Part shown: positions 6,671 through 14,117 of the stretch, one piece after another
How positions within the stretch are numbered: position 1 is the first letter of the stretch
How the letters are laid out: each line of letters starts with the position of its first letter
Assembly (NCBI GenBank): GCA_017888105.1
Contig: JAGHGS010000067.1
Location: 1 to 15,889 of the forward strand
DNA length: 15,889 nt
Reading direction: 5' to 3'
DNA from: Bacilli bacterium
Lineage (GTDB): Bacteria > Bacillota_I > Bacilli_A > RF39 > UBA660
Made by a program: the position numbers and the translations under genes
The notes under the pieces: model-generated
What the model saw: the letters and a program-made list of their open reading frames with translations, nothing else
What the model was told of the DNA's origin: nothing
The model's database searches: none

Positions 6671-7477
6671 CTAAATAGCTTCCGTACTATACCAAAAATA
6701 TCCACTATCACTTTTCTTAAAAACATGTTTATAATGTGTAAAAGATGATTGATTCTCTTTTAATATTTTTGTATCAAGTGTAACATCATAAGCATCCAGT
6801 GCTATTTTATAACCATTATGATAATCATTTAAAGTTTGCGTATAAGTATCCCGATAAGCACCAACTTCATAAATAATAAGCTCATTATCTTCTTCTATCC
6901 AATCAGAAACAAATCCTACATGATACCAGCTTTCTCCAATACCACTAGAACTCATCAAAAAATAACCGTTTTGCAAAGCAAAGGTTCCATCAGCTCCAGC
7001 ATAAATGTTATCCCAAGAAGTAGATTCCTCTAAATTACTCAACCGAATATGATACATCTCATCTAATAAGTTATTAATATAATCCATTGTAAAATAATAA
7101 AGACCATATACAGGTTCTTCACTATCTTCATATAAATACTGTATTTCAATTGAATTATCCAAATAATAACCACATTCTTCTACTTGACATAAATCTTCTT
7201 CATAATTAACCATTCCCCGACTCAAAGCCATAGCAATTAATACATCCTGCCCAACATCATTAACATTAGTATCTTGAAAATACCCACTAAAATCAAGTGG
7301 AAAATAAGAAGGAACATAACTTAAATATTTATTTATTTCCCTATCTTCAATTTCTTTTATATTATTAATATAACTATTTTCTGTTTCTATCTTTTTATTA
7401 CTATTCATAAATATAAATATAACTTCCCCAACAACAATAAAAAATAGTATTACTACAAGAATATAATATTTCTTCAT
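6671..7477 (-). CDS. Single-pass membrane-anchored extracellular protein, unknown
   Basis: 268 residues. A short basic start is followed by one hydrophobic helix at about 4-24 (ILVVILFFIVVGEVIFIF) without a lipobox. The rest is acidic, Tyr/Asp/Asn-rich and presumably outside the cell. It has one close Cys pair (LCQVEEC) and a GADGTFALQNGYFLMSSS stretch. No family recognised. The frame opens with TTG at 7480; the adjacent ATG at 7477 is preferred, with GGTTGTG about 6 bases before it. It has its own promoter (7501-7529) and I see no clear terminator before the dinD operator. It is likely one of a group of envelope proteins with the next gene, since both are short N-anchored acidic exoproteins, but their sequences are not obviously homologous. 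Confidence 0.75.
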   Translation of the reverse strand: MKKYYILVVILFFIVVGEVIFIFMNSNKKIETENSYINNIKEIEDREINKYLSYVPSYFPLDFSGYFQDTNVNDVGQDVLIAMALSRGMVNYEEDLCQVEECGYYLDNSIEIQYLYEDSEEPVYGLYYFTMDYINNLLDEMYHIRLSNLEESTSWDNIYAGADGTFALQNGYFLMSSSGIGESWYHVGFVSDWIEEDNELIIYEVGAYRDTYTQTLNDYHNGYKIALDAYDVTLDTKILKENQSSFTHYKHVFKKSDSGYFWYSTEAI

Positions 7478-7500
7478 CAAAACACAACCATTCTACTTTA

Positions 7501-7529
7501 ATTATAAAATAAATTAAACTTCCAAACAA
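7501..7529 (-). promoter_or_regulatory. Promoter of the 7477 gene
   Basis: On the minus strand TTGTTT (7524-7529), exactly 17 bases, then TATAAT (7501-7506). The start codon is about 24 bases downstream of the -10. Confidence 0.7.
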
Positions 7530-7530
7530 C

Positions 7531-7556
7531 AAAAAAGCATACTTTATAGTATACTT
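7531..7556 (-). terminator. Terminator after the 8459 gene
   Basis: Minus-strand AAGTATAC and GTATGCTT form an 8-bp stem (one G-U pair) around TATAAA, followed by a run of six T. The 3' arm and T-run are the same as in the terminator at 8532-8555. Confidence 0.85.
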
Positions 7557-7562
7557 TACAAA

Positions 7563-8459
7563 TTATTCTGTTTGACCTGTAATCCCAACAATCTTATATC
7601 TTTTAACAACCTCATACTCTAATTTACCATCTCGAATAGTATAAACTCTTTCTTCTAATTCACCATATTCGGTTACTTTATCTTCCTCTGTTGTCTCATC
7701 ATCTGTCTCTTCCTCGTCACTAGTAACTTCTTTTAATACTGGTACTAAATAATAAATTTTATTATCTTCTATTTTAATATCAATATAACAATTAGATGGT
7801 GCTGAACAAGCATTAAAATTATCGGTATACCAAGGATATTCATCACCCTCTAAAATATAACCTGTATAAGTAGACATAATCGTCATCCCCTGTGTCTCAC
7901 TAGACCCAGCATAATCAACTAAATCATTATCTATAAATTCCAAATTTTCATTTAAAATAAATAGTTTGTCTTCTTCTCCAGCTAAATCAGAATATATATT
8001 AGTATGAATTAATAAATATGACTCACCATCACGTCCTGAAATAAATGAAAAATTATTTTCATTAAAACTACTAGTTATCATATTTACATCATATACCGTC
8101 GGCTCATCTTCATAGGTTTCATAATAAGCATATAATGTTGCCCCACTATAGTCTCCTGTTAAAGATTGTTCTTTTGTATCTTTATTATTGCGATACAAAA
8201 ATTCCACTTCAAAGGTTCTTTCTTTACCATTAATCATAATATCATAAGTTTGAACAAAAGACTCATCCACTACTTCTGTATTAACAAGAGTAATTGAATC
8301 TTTACTATCAACTTCAATACTATCTTTATTTAACTCTACATTTTCAGTTTCTTTCTCTTTTTTATCTACCTTAAAATCATGGGTGGAAGCATAAAAAATA
8401 CCAAACGCAATTACTCCCAATGATAATAAAACTACAATCACAATTAACACTTTTTTCAT
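7563..8459 (-). CDS. Single-pass membrane-anchored acidic exoprotein, unknown
   Basis: 298 residues. MKKVLIVIVVLLSLGVIAFG gives one N-terminal membrane helix without a lipobox, then KVDKKEKE and a long extracellular part. A Glu/Asp/Thr-rich insert (EVTSDEEETDDETTEEDK) lies near residues 257-274. It contains DYSGATLYAYYETYED and, around 215-229, a Cys pair (NACSAPSNC) that could form a disulfide. The final residues (YTIRDGKLEYEVVKRYKIVG) look like an antiparallel beta edge. I do not recognise the family. The frame opens at 8489, but AGAGG 8 bases before the ATG at 8459 and the immediate signal-anchor decide the start. It lies between two strong terminators, so it is probably a single-gene transcript. 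Confidence 0.75.
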   Translation of the reverse strand: MKKVLIVIVVLLSLGVIAFGIFYASTHDFKVDKKEKETENVELNKDSIEVDSKDSITLVNTEVVDESFVQTYDIMINGKERTFEVEFLYRNNKDTKEQSLTGDYSGATLYAYYETYEDEPTVYDVNMITSSFNENNFSFISGRDGESYLLIHTNIYSDLAGEEDKLFILNENLEFIDNDLVDYAGSSETQGMTIMSTYTGYILEGDEYPWYTDNFNACSAPSNCYIDIKIEDNKIYYLVPVLKEVTSDEEETDDETTEEDKVTEYGELEERVYTIRDGKLEYEVVKRYKIVGITGQTE

Positions 8460-8531
8460 ATTCATAACCTCTATTCCATTTAAACACAATCTTTTTATAA
8501 TTGCAAGTACCAGTTATTGCTATTTACACTT

Positions 8532-8555
8532 AAAAAAGCATACCGAAGTACACTT
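8532..8555 (-). terminator. UUCG-loop terminator after the Gly/Pro/Tyr-rich gene
   Basis: Minus-strand AAGTGTAC, loop TTCG, then GTATGCTT and TTTT: an 8-bp stem closed by a C(UUCG)G tetraloop. It overlaps the stop codon of the gene it terminates. Confidence 0.88.
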
Positions 8556-8784
8556 AATAGCCATAAGGCCCAGGAACATAACCACCATAAGAATAATAAG
8601 AATATGGAGCTGGATAAGGTCTAGGACCATAATATGGATAAGGAGCAACATTATAAATTGGTCTAGGTCTTGTAAGTCCAATCGCAGCTCCTCCAACTAA
8701 TGCTCCGGTTAAAAATGGAAAAATAAAGCGATCATTATTTCCATTTGGTCTTGGTGGTCTTCCATAATACATTTGATTATTCAT
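8554..8784 (-). CDS. Gly/Pro/Tyr-rich small membrane or coat-like protein
   Basis: 76 residues. Polar start (MNNQMYYGRPPRPNGNNDR), a moderately hydrophobic Gly-rich helix (FIFPFLTGALVGGAAIGL) at about 20-37, then a tail of Pro-Tyr and Tyr-Gly repeats (PYPYYGPRPYPAPYSYY, ending PGPYGY). This composition is typical of spore-coat and other surface-deposited small proteins of Bacillota. No enzymatic motif. The frame starts at a GTG (8793), but AAGAGTGAG spaced before the ATG at 8784 favours the shorter form. TATAAT precedes it on the minus strand but no good -35 is visible. The role is unknown; membrane tethering plus a self-associating tail is inferred. Confidence 0.7.
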   Translation of the reverse strand: MNNQMYYGRPPRPNGNNDRFIFPFLTGALVGGAAIGLTRPRPIYNVAPYPYYGPRPYPAPYSYYSYGGYVPGPYGY

Positions 8785-8820
8785 AATACTCACTCTTTCT
8801 AACTTATTATATGTGAGTTA

Positions 8821-8851
8821 AAAAAAAGAAACTGGTTTATCGCCCAATTTC
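8821..8851 (-). terminator. Terminator after tyrS
   Basis: Minus-strand GAAATTGG pairs with CCAGTTTC (8 bp, one G-U) around GCGATAAA, followed by TTTTTTT. The first stem base is part of the tyrS stop codon. Confidence 0.88.
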
Positions 8852-10080
8852 TAGTTATTTACCATTCCTAAATAATAATTTTTTTTACCTCGTTTTATAA
8901 TTAAAACTTTTCCTTCAATCGTATCTTTATCATCCACGATATAATCGAAATCATTAACTTTCTTATTATTAATACTAATTGCTCCAGCTTCTACAAATTC
9001 TCTTGCTTCTCTTTTACTATTTACAATTTTACTATCTACAAGCATATCAATAATTGTTTTACCTAAGGTAACCTCAACACTTGGAACTCCCTTTAAAGAA
9101 GATATTACTTCTTCACTTGTAAGATCCGTAACTCTTTCACTAAAGAGTGATTCACTAATTCGAACTGCTTTCTCATATTCGGCGTGTCCATGTAAAAAAG
9201 TAATTACTTCTTCTGCTAATTTTTTATGTGCTACTCTTAGTTCTGGTTTTTCTTTATGAACGGCTTCTATTTCTTCAATCTCTTCTTTAGATAAGAAAGT
9301 TAATTTTTTAAGATAGTCAATGACCATATCATCTTCCGTATTAATAAAGAATTGATACATTTCATAGCTACTCGTTTTATTAATATCAAGCCATATAGCA
9401 TTGCCTTCACTCTTACCAAATTTTGTACCATCCTTTTTCGTAATAAGAGGCATAGTAAATCCATAAACTTCTTTTCCTATTTTCTTACGTATTAAATCAA
9501 TTCCAGCCGTAATATTCCCCCATTGATCTTGACCAGCTACTTGCATAGTAACACCTTTATGTTCATACAACCATAAGAAATCCAAAGATTGCATAATCAT
9601 ATAGGAAAATTCTGTATAAGTAATACCAGCATCTAATCTTCTTTTAATAATATCTTTATCAAGCATATAATTAATACTAAAATATTTCCCATAATCTCTT
9701 AAATAATCAATAAAGTTAATATCTTTACTCCACTCCCAGTTATTGACTATTTCAAAACCAAAGATTTTTTTCACTTGATTTGTAAGCGCCTCAACATTAT
9801 GAGCTACTTCTTTTTTGGTTATCATTGCTCTTTCTGACGTAGGTTTTGGATCCCCTATTTGACCAGTAGCACCACCAATAAGCAATATAGGATGATGTCC
9901 TGCACGCTTTAAACGACTAGCAAGAAGAAAAGAAGAAAAATGCCCAATATGTAAAGAATCACCTGTTGGATCCGTACCAATATAAAAAGTAACTCCTCCA
10001 TTATTTAATAATTCTTCAATTTTAGGACTTGAAACATCTTTTAATAGTCCTCTCCATTTTAAATCTTCATATAAATTCAT
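8851..10080 (-). CDS. tyrS: Tyrosyl-tRNA synthetase
   Basis: Class I aminoacyl-tRNA synthetase charging tRNA-Tyr, 409 residues, normal for the bacterial TyrS type. The Rossmann domain has the tyrosine-site YIGTDPT (Tyr33, Asp37), the HIGH-equivalent LHIGH (43-47), the helix Tyr160-Gln164-Asp167, VAGQDQWGNI and the KMSKS-equivalent KFGKS (220-224). The anticodon-arm region follows and an S4 RNA-binding domain closes the protein (about 343-400: DSKIVNSKREAREFVEAGAI). Its ATG shares one base with the stop of the aminopeptidase gene (TAATG), and GGAGG lies 7 bases upstream, so translation is coupled. Control by the T-box element upstream of the operon would be expected but see that entry. Confidence 0.97.
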   Translation of the reverse strand: MNLYEDLKWRGLLKDVSSPKIEELLNNGGVTFYIGTDPTGDSLHIGHFSSFLLASRLKRAGHHPILLIGGATGQIGDPKPTSERAMITKKEVAHNVEALTNQVKKIFGFEIVNNWEWSKDINFIDYLRDYGKYFSINYMLDKDIIKRRLDAGITYTEFSYMIMQSLDFLWLYEHKGVTMQVAGQDQWGNITAGIDLIRKKIGKEVYGFTMPLITKKDGTKFGKSEGNAIWLDINKTSSYEMYQFFINTEDDMVIDYLKKLTFLSKEEIEEIEAVHKEKPELRVAHKKLAEEVITFLHGHAEYEKAVRISESLFSERVTDLTSEEVISSLKGVPSVEVTLGKTIIDMLVDSKIVNSKREAREFVEAGAISINNKKVNDFDYIVDDKDTIEGKVLIIKRGKKNYYLGMVNN

Positions 10081-11291
10081 TATTTTACCTCCACAAAGTT
10101 CCCGTCTTTCATTATAACGGTTTCTTCCCCATTTTGCAATACTGCTTTAATCTCTAAATCACTTGTTCCAATAAAAAAATCAACATGTTCGTGCGACATA
10201 TTAAGTCCCAACTCTAATAATTCTTCTCTACTTTTCTCAAGTCCACCTTTAATACACTCCGAAAAAGCCTCTCCAATAGCCAAATGTGAGCTAGCATTTT
10301 CATCATATAAAGTTTCTTTAAATAATAAGTTTGTCCTCGAAATAGCATTATCATAATCCACAAAAGCAACCTCACCCAAATAATGAGATCCTTCATCTGT
10401 TTCAATAATACCTTTTAAAATATCTTTTCCTTTTAAAGCATCATATTCAACAATTTTTCCTTTATCAAATTTTAACCAAAAGCCTTCAATCAAATTTTCT
10501 TTATATAAAAGAGGCTTAGAAGCATATACCACACCATTAATGCGATATCGATCAGGTGAAGTAAATACCTCTTTTGTCGGCATATTTACAATATTACCAT
10601 TTCCACTTCCATCATCTGCACTCTGAAATAAATAATCTTTAGGAAGTCCAATTTCTAAAAAAGTACCCAAACTATTTTTATAAATTAACTTATCAATCTT
10701 TAATTGATTTAAATAATGAGCTCTTTTCTTTAAAAATTCTAATTCACTCTTCCAAGCTTTTAAAGGATTTTCTTCCCGAATAAAACAAATATCAAAAATA
10801 ATATTCCAAAGTTCTTCTTCACTATTAAGTCCAATATCTTTTACCCAAAACAAATTTGGAACCGCTGAAATATTCCACTTAATTAAGCCTTTTAATTGAT
10901 AATTTTTATATTCCTCAATACTTTTCATTTGATAAGCATTTACTCTACTAAGAACTTCTACATCAACTCCATCAAACAAATTAGGAATTGGCGAAGTAAG
11001 TCTTAAAAAAGCATAACCTTCTCTTGCCATTTGATTATATATTGTTTGATCCATATTTGGATCTTTTATAATTTCTTCATATGTTTTAGTCAAATAAATT
11101 TCCTTTTGTTTAAATGGATCACGAATGAAAGTTTTCACATCATCAATCCCCATTTTATGTGCTTCATCAACTACCAAATGAATAAAATCTTCAATCACTT
11201 GATATCCAATAACAAATAGTTTATCTCCTTCTTTTAAATTTAAACATCCCTCAATTAAAAACTTTGCGTATTTTCTTTTTAAATCTTCCAT
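10080..11291 (-). CDS. M29-family aminopeptidase (AmpS/PepS type)
   Basis: Cytosolic metallo-aminopeptidase of 403 residues, the standard M29 length (AmpS, PepS, AmpT). The N-terminal domain begins KYAKFLIEGCLNLKEGD, and the metal-site half has NMPTKEVFTSPD (Glu241), GEVAFVDYDNAISR (Glu307), TLYDENASSHLAIGEAF (His336) and NMSHEHVDFFIG (His369, Asp371), matching the ligand set known for the family. It releases N-terminal residues from peptides, feeding amino acids back to protein synthesis; coupling to tyrS with a one-base overlap suggests supply and charging are expressed together. AGAGAGG lies 8 bases before the ATG. The family is firm and the preferred peptide substrate unknown. Confidence 0.93.
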   Translation of the reverse strand: MEDLKRKYAKFLIEGCLNLKEGDKLFVIGYQVIEDFIHLVVDEAHKMGIDDVKTFIRDPFKQKEIYLTKTYEEIIKDPNMDQTIYNQMAREGYAFLRLTSPIPNLFDGVDVEVLSRVNAYQMKSIEEYKNYQLKGLIKWNISAVPNLFWVKDIGLNSEEELWNIIFDICFIREENPLKAWKSELEFLKKRAHYLNQLKIDKLIYKNSLGTFLEIGLPKDYLFQSADDGSGNGNIVNMPTKEVFTSPDRYRINGVVYASKPLLYKENLIEGFWLKFDKGKIVEYDALKGKDILKGIIETDEGSHYLGEVAFVDYDNAISRTNLLFKETLYDENASSHLAIGEAFSECIKGGLEKSREELLELGLNMSHEHVDFFIGTSDLEIKAVLQNGEETVIMKDGNFVEVK

Positions 11292-11342
11292 AATTAATTC
11301 CTCTCTAACATAATATAATACATAAATTTCATATACTATCTA

Positions 11343-11409
11343 TAAAAATGAAAAGTTCACAAACAAAGGACGAATAAAATCCGCAGTACCACCTTTATTT
11401 ATGAACTTC
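11343..11409 (-). promoter_or_regulatory. T-box antiterminator motif inside a long terminator-like hairpin
   Basis: The minus strand at 11380-11396 reads AAAGGTGGTACTGCGGA, the conserved T-box, followed by the matching TTCGTCCTTT. This gives the antiterminator fold: AAAGG/CCTTT, a 7-base bulge starting UGGU that would pair with the tRNA ACCA end, and GCGGA/UUCGU. Discriminator A fits tRNA-Tyr. The fold continues outward: the arms 11392-11408 and 11353-11369 pair over 17 bp with two G-U pairs, and a T-rich stretch (11343-11352) follows. There is no competing terminator downstream, and only about 50 bases separate it from the preceding gene, too few for a normal Stem I. It could be a functional short leader, a translational switch (UCCUUU can pair with the AGAGGA of the ribosome site) or a relic serving as terminator for the gene upstream. 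Confidence 0.75.
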
Positions 11410-11461
11410 ACTACATACAATTATCCTTTTAATTACAAGTTATAATTTCATTCCTGCTAAA

Positions 11462-13288
11462 TTATTTCCAATAACTATCTACAATTTCATAATCATCATA
11501 TTTATAACTATTACTTGCTTTATCTGTAACACAATTATTTAAATCGGTATACTCTACTTCAAAATAGAATGGTGTAAAATAAATCCAACTATTAATATTA
11601 TTTGCATAATATGCCGTCAAGTTATTTAAATTACGAATTCGAATAGACAAAGTAGCATACCAATATCCATTTTTATAATAAGGTGTACCAACCGAAGGAG
11701 TAAAATTACTAGATTTTAAAGAATATCTTTTAAGCATTGAACCACTTGTTATAGCAACACTATAATCATCATTTCCTCCAACCATACTAAGATTTCCTCG
11801 ATAAGCATTTTGATAAATTTCATTATACATACTTAAAGAAGTAATATGTCCAACATCAACAACTTTCAAATTATCAACATTACGAAGTTTATTAAATTTA
11901 ACATCCCAAGTAAAATTACGTCTTGTCTCATCAATACCAATATAACCAGTAGAATAGTAAGTATCATTCTCTATTTTACAATATTTATTATATTTAGTTT
12001 CTTCTTTTTCCCATTTAGCTTCTAAAGTAATATCTTCATAAATTCTTGTATTAAAACTAAATCTACGACCATTTAAATACCATCCTAAAAATTCATATCC
12101 ATTTCTTTTTGGATCATTTGGTTCATAAGCACGATCGCCTTCTTCAACTCTTTGAGTCGCAACACTACTGCCACCATTACTATCAAATTTAACTCGGTAA
12201 GTCTCTTTACAAGTACCATCGTCTCTCCATTTTGCATATAAAGTCATATCATGAGTAACTGGTGTAGAAAAATCATAACGCTTTGTTAATGCCTCATTAG
12301 TATACCATCCCACAAAATCATAACAATCTTTCGTTGGATCATTTGGCCGAGTTACCGCATCTCCTTCAACAACTTTCTTGCTTGCTACTCGACTACCACC
12401 ATTCGAATCAAAATCAACAATATAAATTTCCTTATTATCATCTGGTTCAATTGGTTTTTCATTATCTTTCTTTTTCCATTTTGCTTCCAAAATAATTTTT
12501 TCTGTTACTGGTGTACTAAAATCATATTTTTCACCATCTAAATACCATCCCAAAAATTCATATCCATATCGATAAGTAGAACGATATAAAGCTTGTTCTC
12601 CATGCTTAACCGTTTGAGTCCGAACACTACTTCCTCCATTACTATCAAAAACAACAGAATGATAAACATTGTTCAAACAATTATCATCACAATTTGAACT
12701 ACTTCCATCAGTACAACAAGTATTCACATAATTAATATTAACATTAGTCGTATGCGTAATTTCAATTGGTCTTTCACTACTGTTACTTCCTGAATTATTA
12801 CTGTTGTTATTAGAAGAAGAATTATTATTAGAATCACTAGGACGATCTGAATCATCAGGCACGATCACATTACAATCGGTACATACTACATCTGAAATTG
12901 ATGTAACAATATAATCCGACTTATTGTTACAACTTAAATATACGCTCATCTCATACTCATTATCAAGTGTCTTAGTAGTTTCTATATAACTATTTCCAGT
13001 ATCGCAACTATTACCCTCCTCATCTAAAAATTCAGGCAACAAATTCCGTGCAAGCATCTCATCCAAAGAAATTCTTTTTTGCTCCCCTATTTCTTCTGGC
13101 AAGTTACTTCCTCTAAAATATTCAAATCCCGCATTCTTCATTAAAGTAATATTATCAATATAAGTTTGTTGTGTAAGTAATGTATTATCTTTTTTAGGAT
13201 ATAACAAACAAATAATAATAACAATTACCGCAATAAGAAAAGTAATTCCCACTATTTTTAACCAACTAATTTGATATTCCTTTTCCAT
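11462..13288 (-). CDS. Membrane-anchored InlB/Flg_new repeat surface protein
   Basis: 608 residues. A membrane helix at about 9-30 (ISWLKIVGITFLIAVIVIII) anchors it without a lipobox. Then a domain of about 100 residues with a Cys pair (NSCDTGNSYIE, YLSCNNKSDY) that resembles the distal part of pilin-like surface proteins, a CTDC motif, a Ser/Asn linker (about 148-172) and a Cys-rich patch (190-204). Three Listeria-Bacteroides repeats follow at about 211-271, 290-354 and 366-426, each with FDSNGGS, a GY/CY-F-GWY core and a closing AKW. About 180 C-terminal residues are unrecognised. There is no LPXTG-like sorting signal, so despite a sortase nearby it stays N-anchored. These repeats occur in adhesins, suggesting binding to surfaces. 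The start ATG has GGGTGG upstream and the promoter at 13316-13344 is near consensus. Confidence 0.88.
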   Translation of the reverse strand: MEKEYQISWLKIVGITFLIAVIVIIICLLYPKKDNTLLTQQTYIDNITLMKNAGFEYFRGSNLPEEIGEQKRISLDEMLARNLLPEFLDEEGNSCDTGNSYIETTKTLDNEYEMSVYLSCNNKSDYIVTSISDVVCTDCNVIVPDDSDRPSDSNNNSSSNNNSNNSGSNSSERPIEITHTTNVNINYVNTCCTDGSSSNCDDNCLNNVYHSVVFDSNGGSSVRTQTVKHGEQALYRSTYRYGYEFLGWYLDGEKYDFSTPVTEKIILEAKWKKKDNEKPIEPDDNKEIYIVDFDSNGGSRVASKKVVEGDAVTRPNDPTKDCYDFVGWYTNEALTKRYDFSTPVTHDMTLYAKWRDDGTCKETYRVKFDSNGGSSVATQRVEEGDRAYEPNDPKRNGYEFLGWYLNGRRFSFNTRIYEDITLEAKWEKEETKYNKYCKIENDTYYSTGYIGIDETRRNFTWDVKFNKLRNVDNLKVVDVGHITSLSMYNEIYQNAYRGNLSMVGGNDDYSVAITSGSMLKRYSLKSSNFTPSVGTPYYKNGYWYATLSIRIRNLNNLTAYYANNINSWIYFTPFYFEVEYTDLNNCVTDKASNSYKYDDYEIVDSYWK

Positions 13289-13315
13289 TCTACCACCCTA
13301 CTTTCTTCTATGCTA

Positions 13316-13344
13316 AGTATATCTTTAATATGCATAATTGTCAA
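13316..13344 (-). promoter_or_regulatory. Near-consensus promoter of the InlB-repeat gene
   Basis: On the minus strand a perfect TTGACA (13339-13344), a 17-base spacer and TATACT (13316-13321), about 28 bases before the start codon. It is the best -35 in the window, suggesting strong, sigma-A-driven expression. Confidence 0.85.
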
Positions 13345-13354
13345 GGATAACAAA

Positions 13355-13382
13355 GAAAAAAACTATTACAAATGTAATAGTT
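13355..13382 (-). terminator. Terminator of the envelope operon
   Basis: AACTATTAC (13361-13369) and GTAATAGTT (13374-13382) form a perfect 9-bp stem around a 4-base loop, followed on the minus strand by a T-run (TTTTTTTC, counting stem-end Ts). It lies just after the YtxH stop and directly upstream of the InlB-repeat promoter. Confidence 0.88.
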
Positions 13383-13396
13383 CCAAAACAGGCAAA

Positions 13397-13828
13397 TTAT
13401 TTATTTGATTTCGCTAATTTTTTAGGTTCTTCTTCTTTTAACTTTGCTGTAATACTCTCTAAAGTTTTAATGGTAGACTCTTTTACTTCTCTTGCTGCTG
13501 CCTCAATTACAGGAGTTCCTTTCTTTACAGCATAATTAACTAAATCATCTGCTTTTTTCTTAATTTTTTTAGCTCCTTCTTTAATTTTTTCAGCAACGGT
13601 TTCTTTATCAAGATTTTTTAAATCTTCTTTAATTTCATTTACTTTAGCTTCAATTGTTTGTTTTACTTCTTCTACATCAATACTTTTAGCTTTTTCAATT
13701 AAATTATCCATTTTCTTTTTTAAATCCGCTCTAGTTTCTTTACCACTTTTAGGAGCAAATAAAATTCCAAGTCCAACTCCAATTCCAGCCCCTAATAAAA
13801 ATTTACCTAATCCACTTTTTTTACTCAT
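13397..13828 (-). CDS. YtxH-domain protein
   Basis: 143 residues. N-terminal Gly-rich membrane helix (LGKFLLGAGIGVGLGILF, about 7-24) ending in the family hallmark FAPKSGKETR, then long Lys/Glu-rich amphipathic helices (about 32-140) predicted as cytoplasmic coiled coil. YtxH proteins are common small envelope or stress proteins of Bacillota with no fixed biochemical role. The frame extends upstream to 13897, but ATG 13828 starts with the family-typical MSKKSGLGKFLLG and has GAGGAGG 9 bases upstream. It overlaps the end of the DUF948 gene by 8 bases. The same DUF948-YtxH order is known from B. subtilis ytxG-ytxH. It is last in the operon. Confidence 0.88.
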   Translation of the reverse strand: MSKKSGLGKFLLGAGIGVGLGILFAPKSGKETRADLKKKMDNLIEKAKSIDVEEVKQTIEAKVNEIKEDLKNLDKETVAEKIKEGAKKIKKKADDLVNYAVKKGTPVIEAAAREVKESTIKTLESITAKLKEEEPKKLAKSNK

Positions 13829-14117
13829 CTTCACTATCCTCCTCTTTATTTTTCTTTTTTCTAAAAAACAACTTAGATGCAAATGATGATAAACCATCCA
13901 CTACTTTATCCGTAAGAGAAACGAGTTTATCTGTAGTAAAATCAACAATCTGGAACAATCCATTCAAAGATTCTACTTTTTCATTAACATCATCTACTAC
14001 TTTTTCAACTTTGTTGATCGTAATAATTGACTTGATCCCTAATATTATACCAATAATCAAAATTATTATTAATAAAATATATATGATAATTGGTAAAAAA
14101 GATAACCAAAAGTCCAC
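13821..14117 (-). CDS. DUF948 (YtxG-like) membrane protein
   Basis: 98 residues. One long N-terminal membrane helix (residues about 5-32, LPIIIYILLIIILIIGIILG), then a helical stretch with the DUF948 pattern (VEKVVDDVNEKVESLNG, then KVVDGLSSFASKLF) and a charged tail. DUF948 is typically encoded immediately before YtxH, as here, and the two are thought to act in the same envelope or stress context; the molecular role is unknown. The start is GTG at 14117, sharing its G with the TAG stop of the preceding gene (TAGTG), which points to coupled translation. It is shorter than some family members but not obviously truncated. Confidence 0.82.
   Translation of the reverse strand: MDFWLSFLPIIIYILLIIILIIGIILGIKSIITINKVEKVVDDVNEKVESLNGLFQIVDFTTDKLVSLTDKVVDGLSSFASKLFFRKKKNKEEDSEDE

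Noticed and set aside
6393..6674. Plus-strand reading frame of 93 residues
   Set aside because: Antisense to the dinD remnant and its promoter, low-complexity Phe/Leu/Asn composition and no ribosome site. Treated as a shadow.
10214..10405. Minus-strand 63-residue frame inside the aminopeptidase gene
   Set aside because: Alternative frame of a well-supported gene with no ribosome site of its own.
11410..11505. Canonical T-box Stem I with a Tyr specifier
   Set aside because: Some pairing exists across the InlB-repeat stop codon, but I could not place the AGUA loop, the distal loop or a UAC/UAU specifier in register, so I report only the antiterminator.
188..13288. Sortase substrate pair (sortase plus InlB-repeat protein)
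   Set aside because: The InlB-repeat protein lacks a C-terminal sorting signal and hydrophobic tail, and the genes are far apart on opposite strands.
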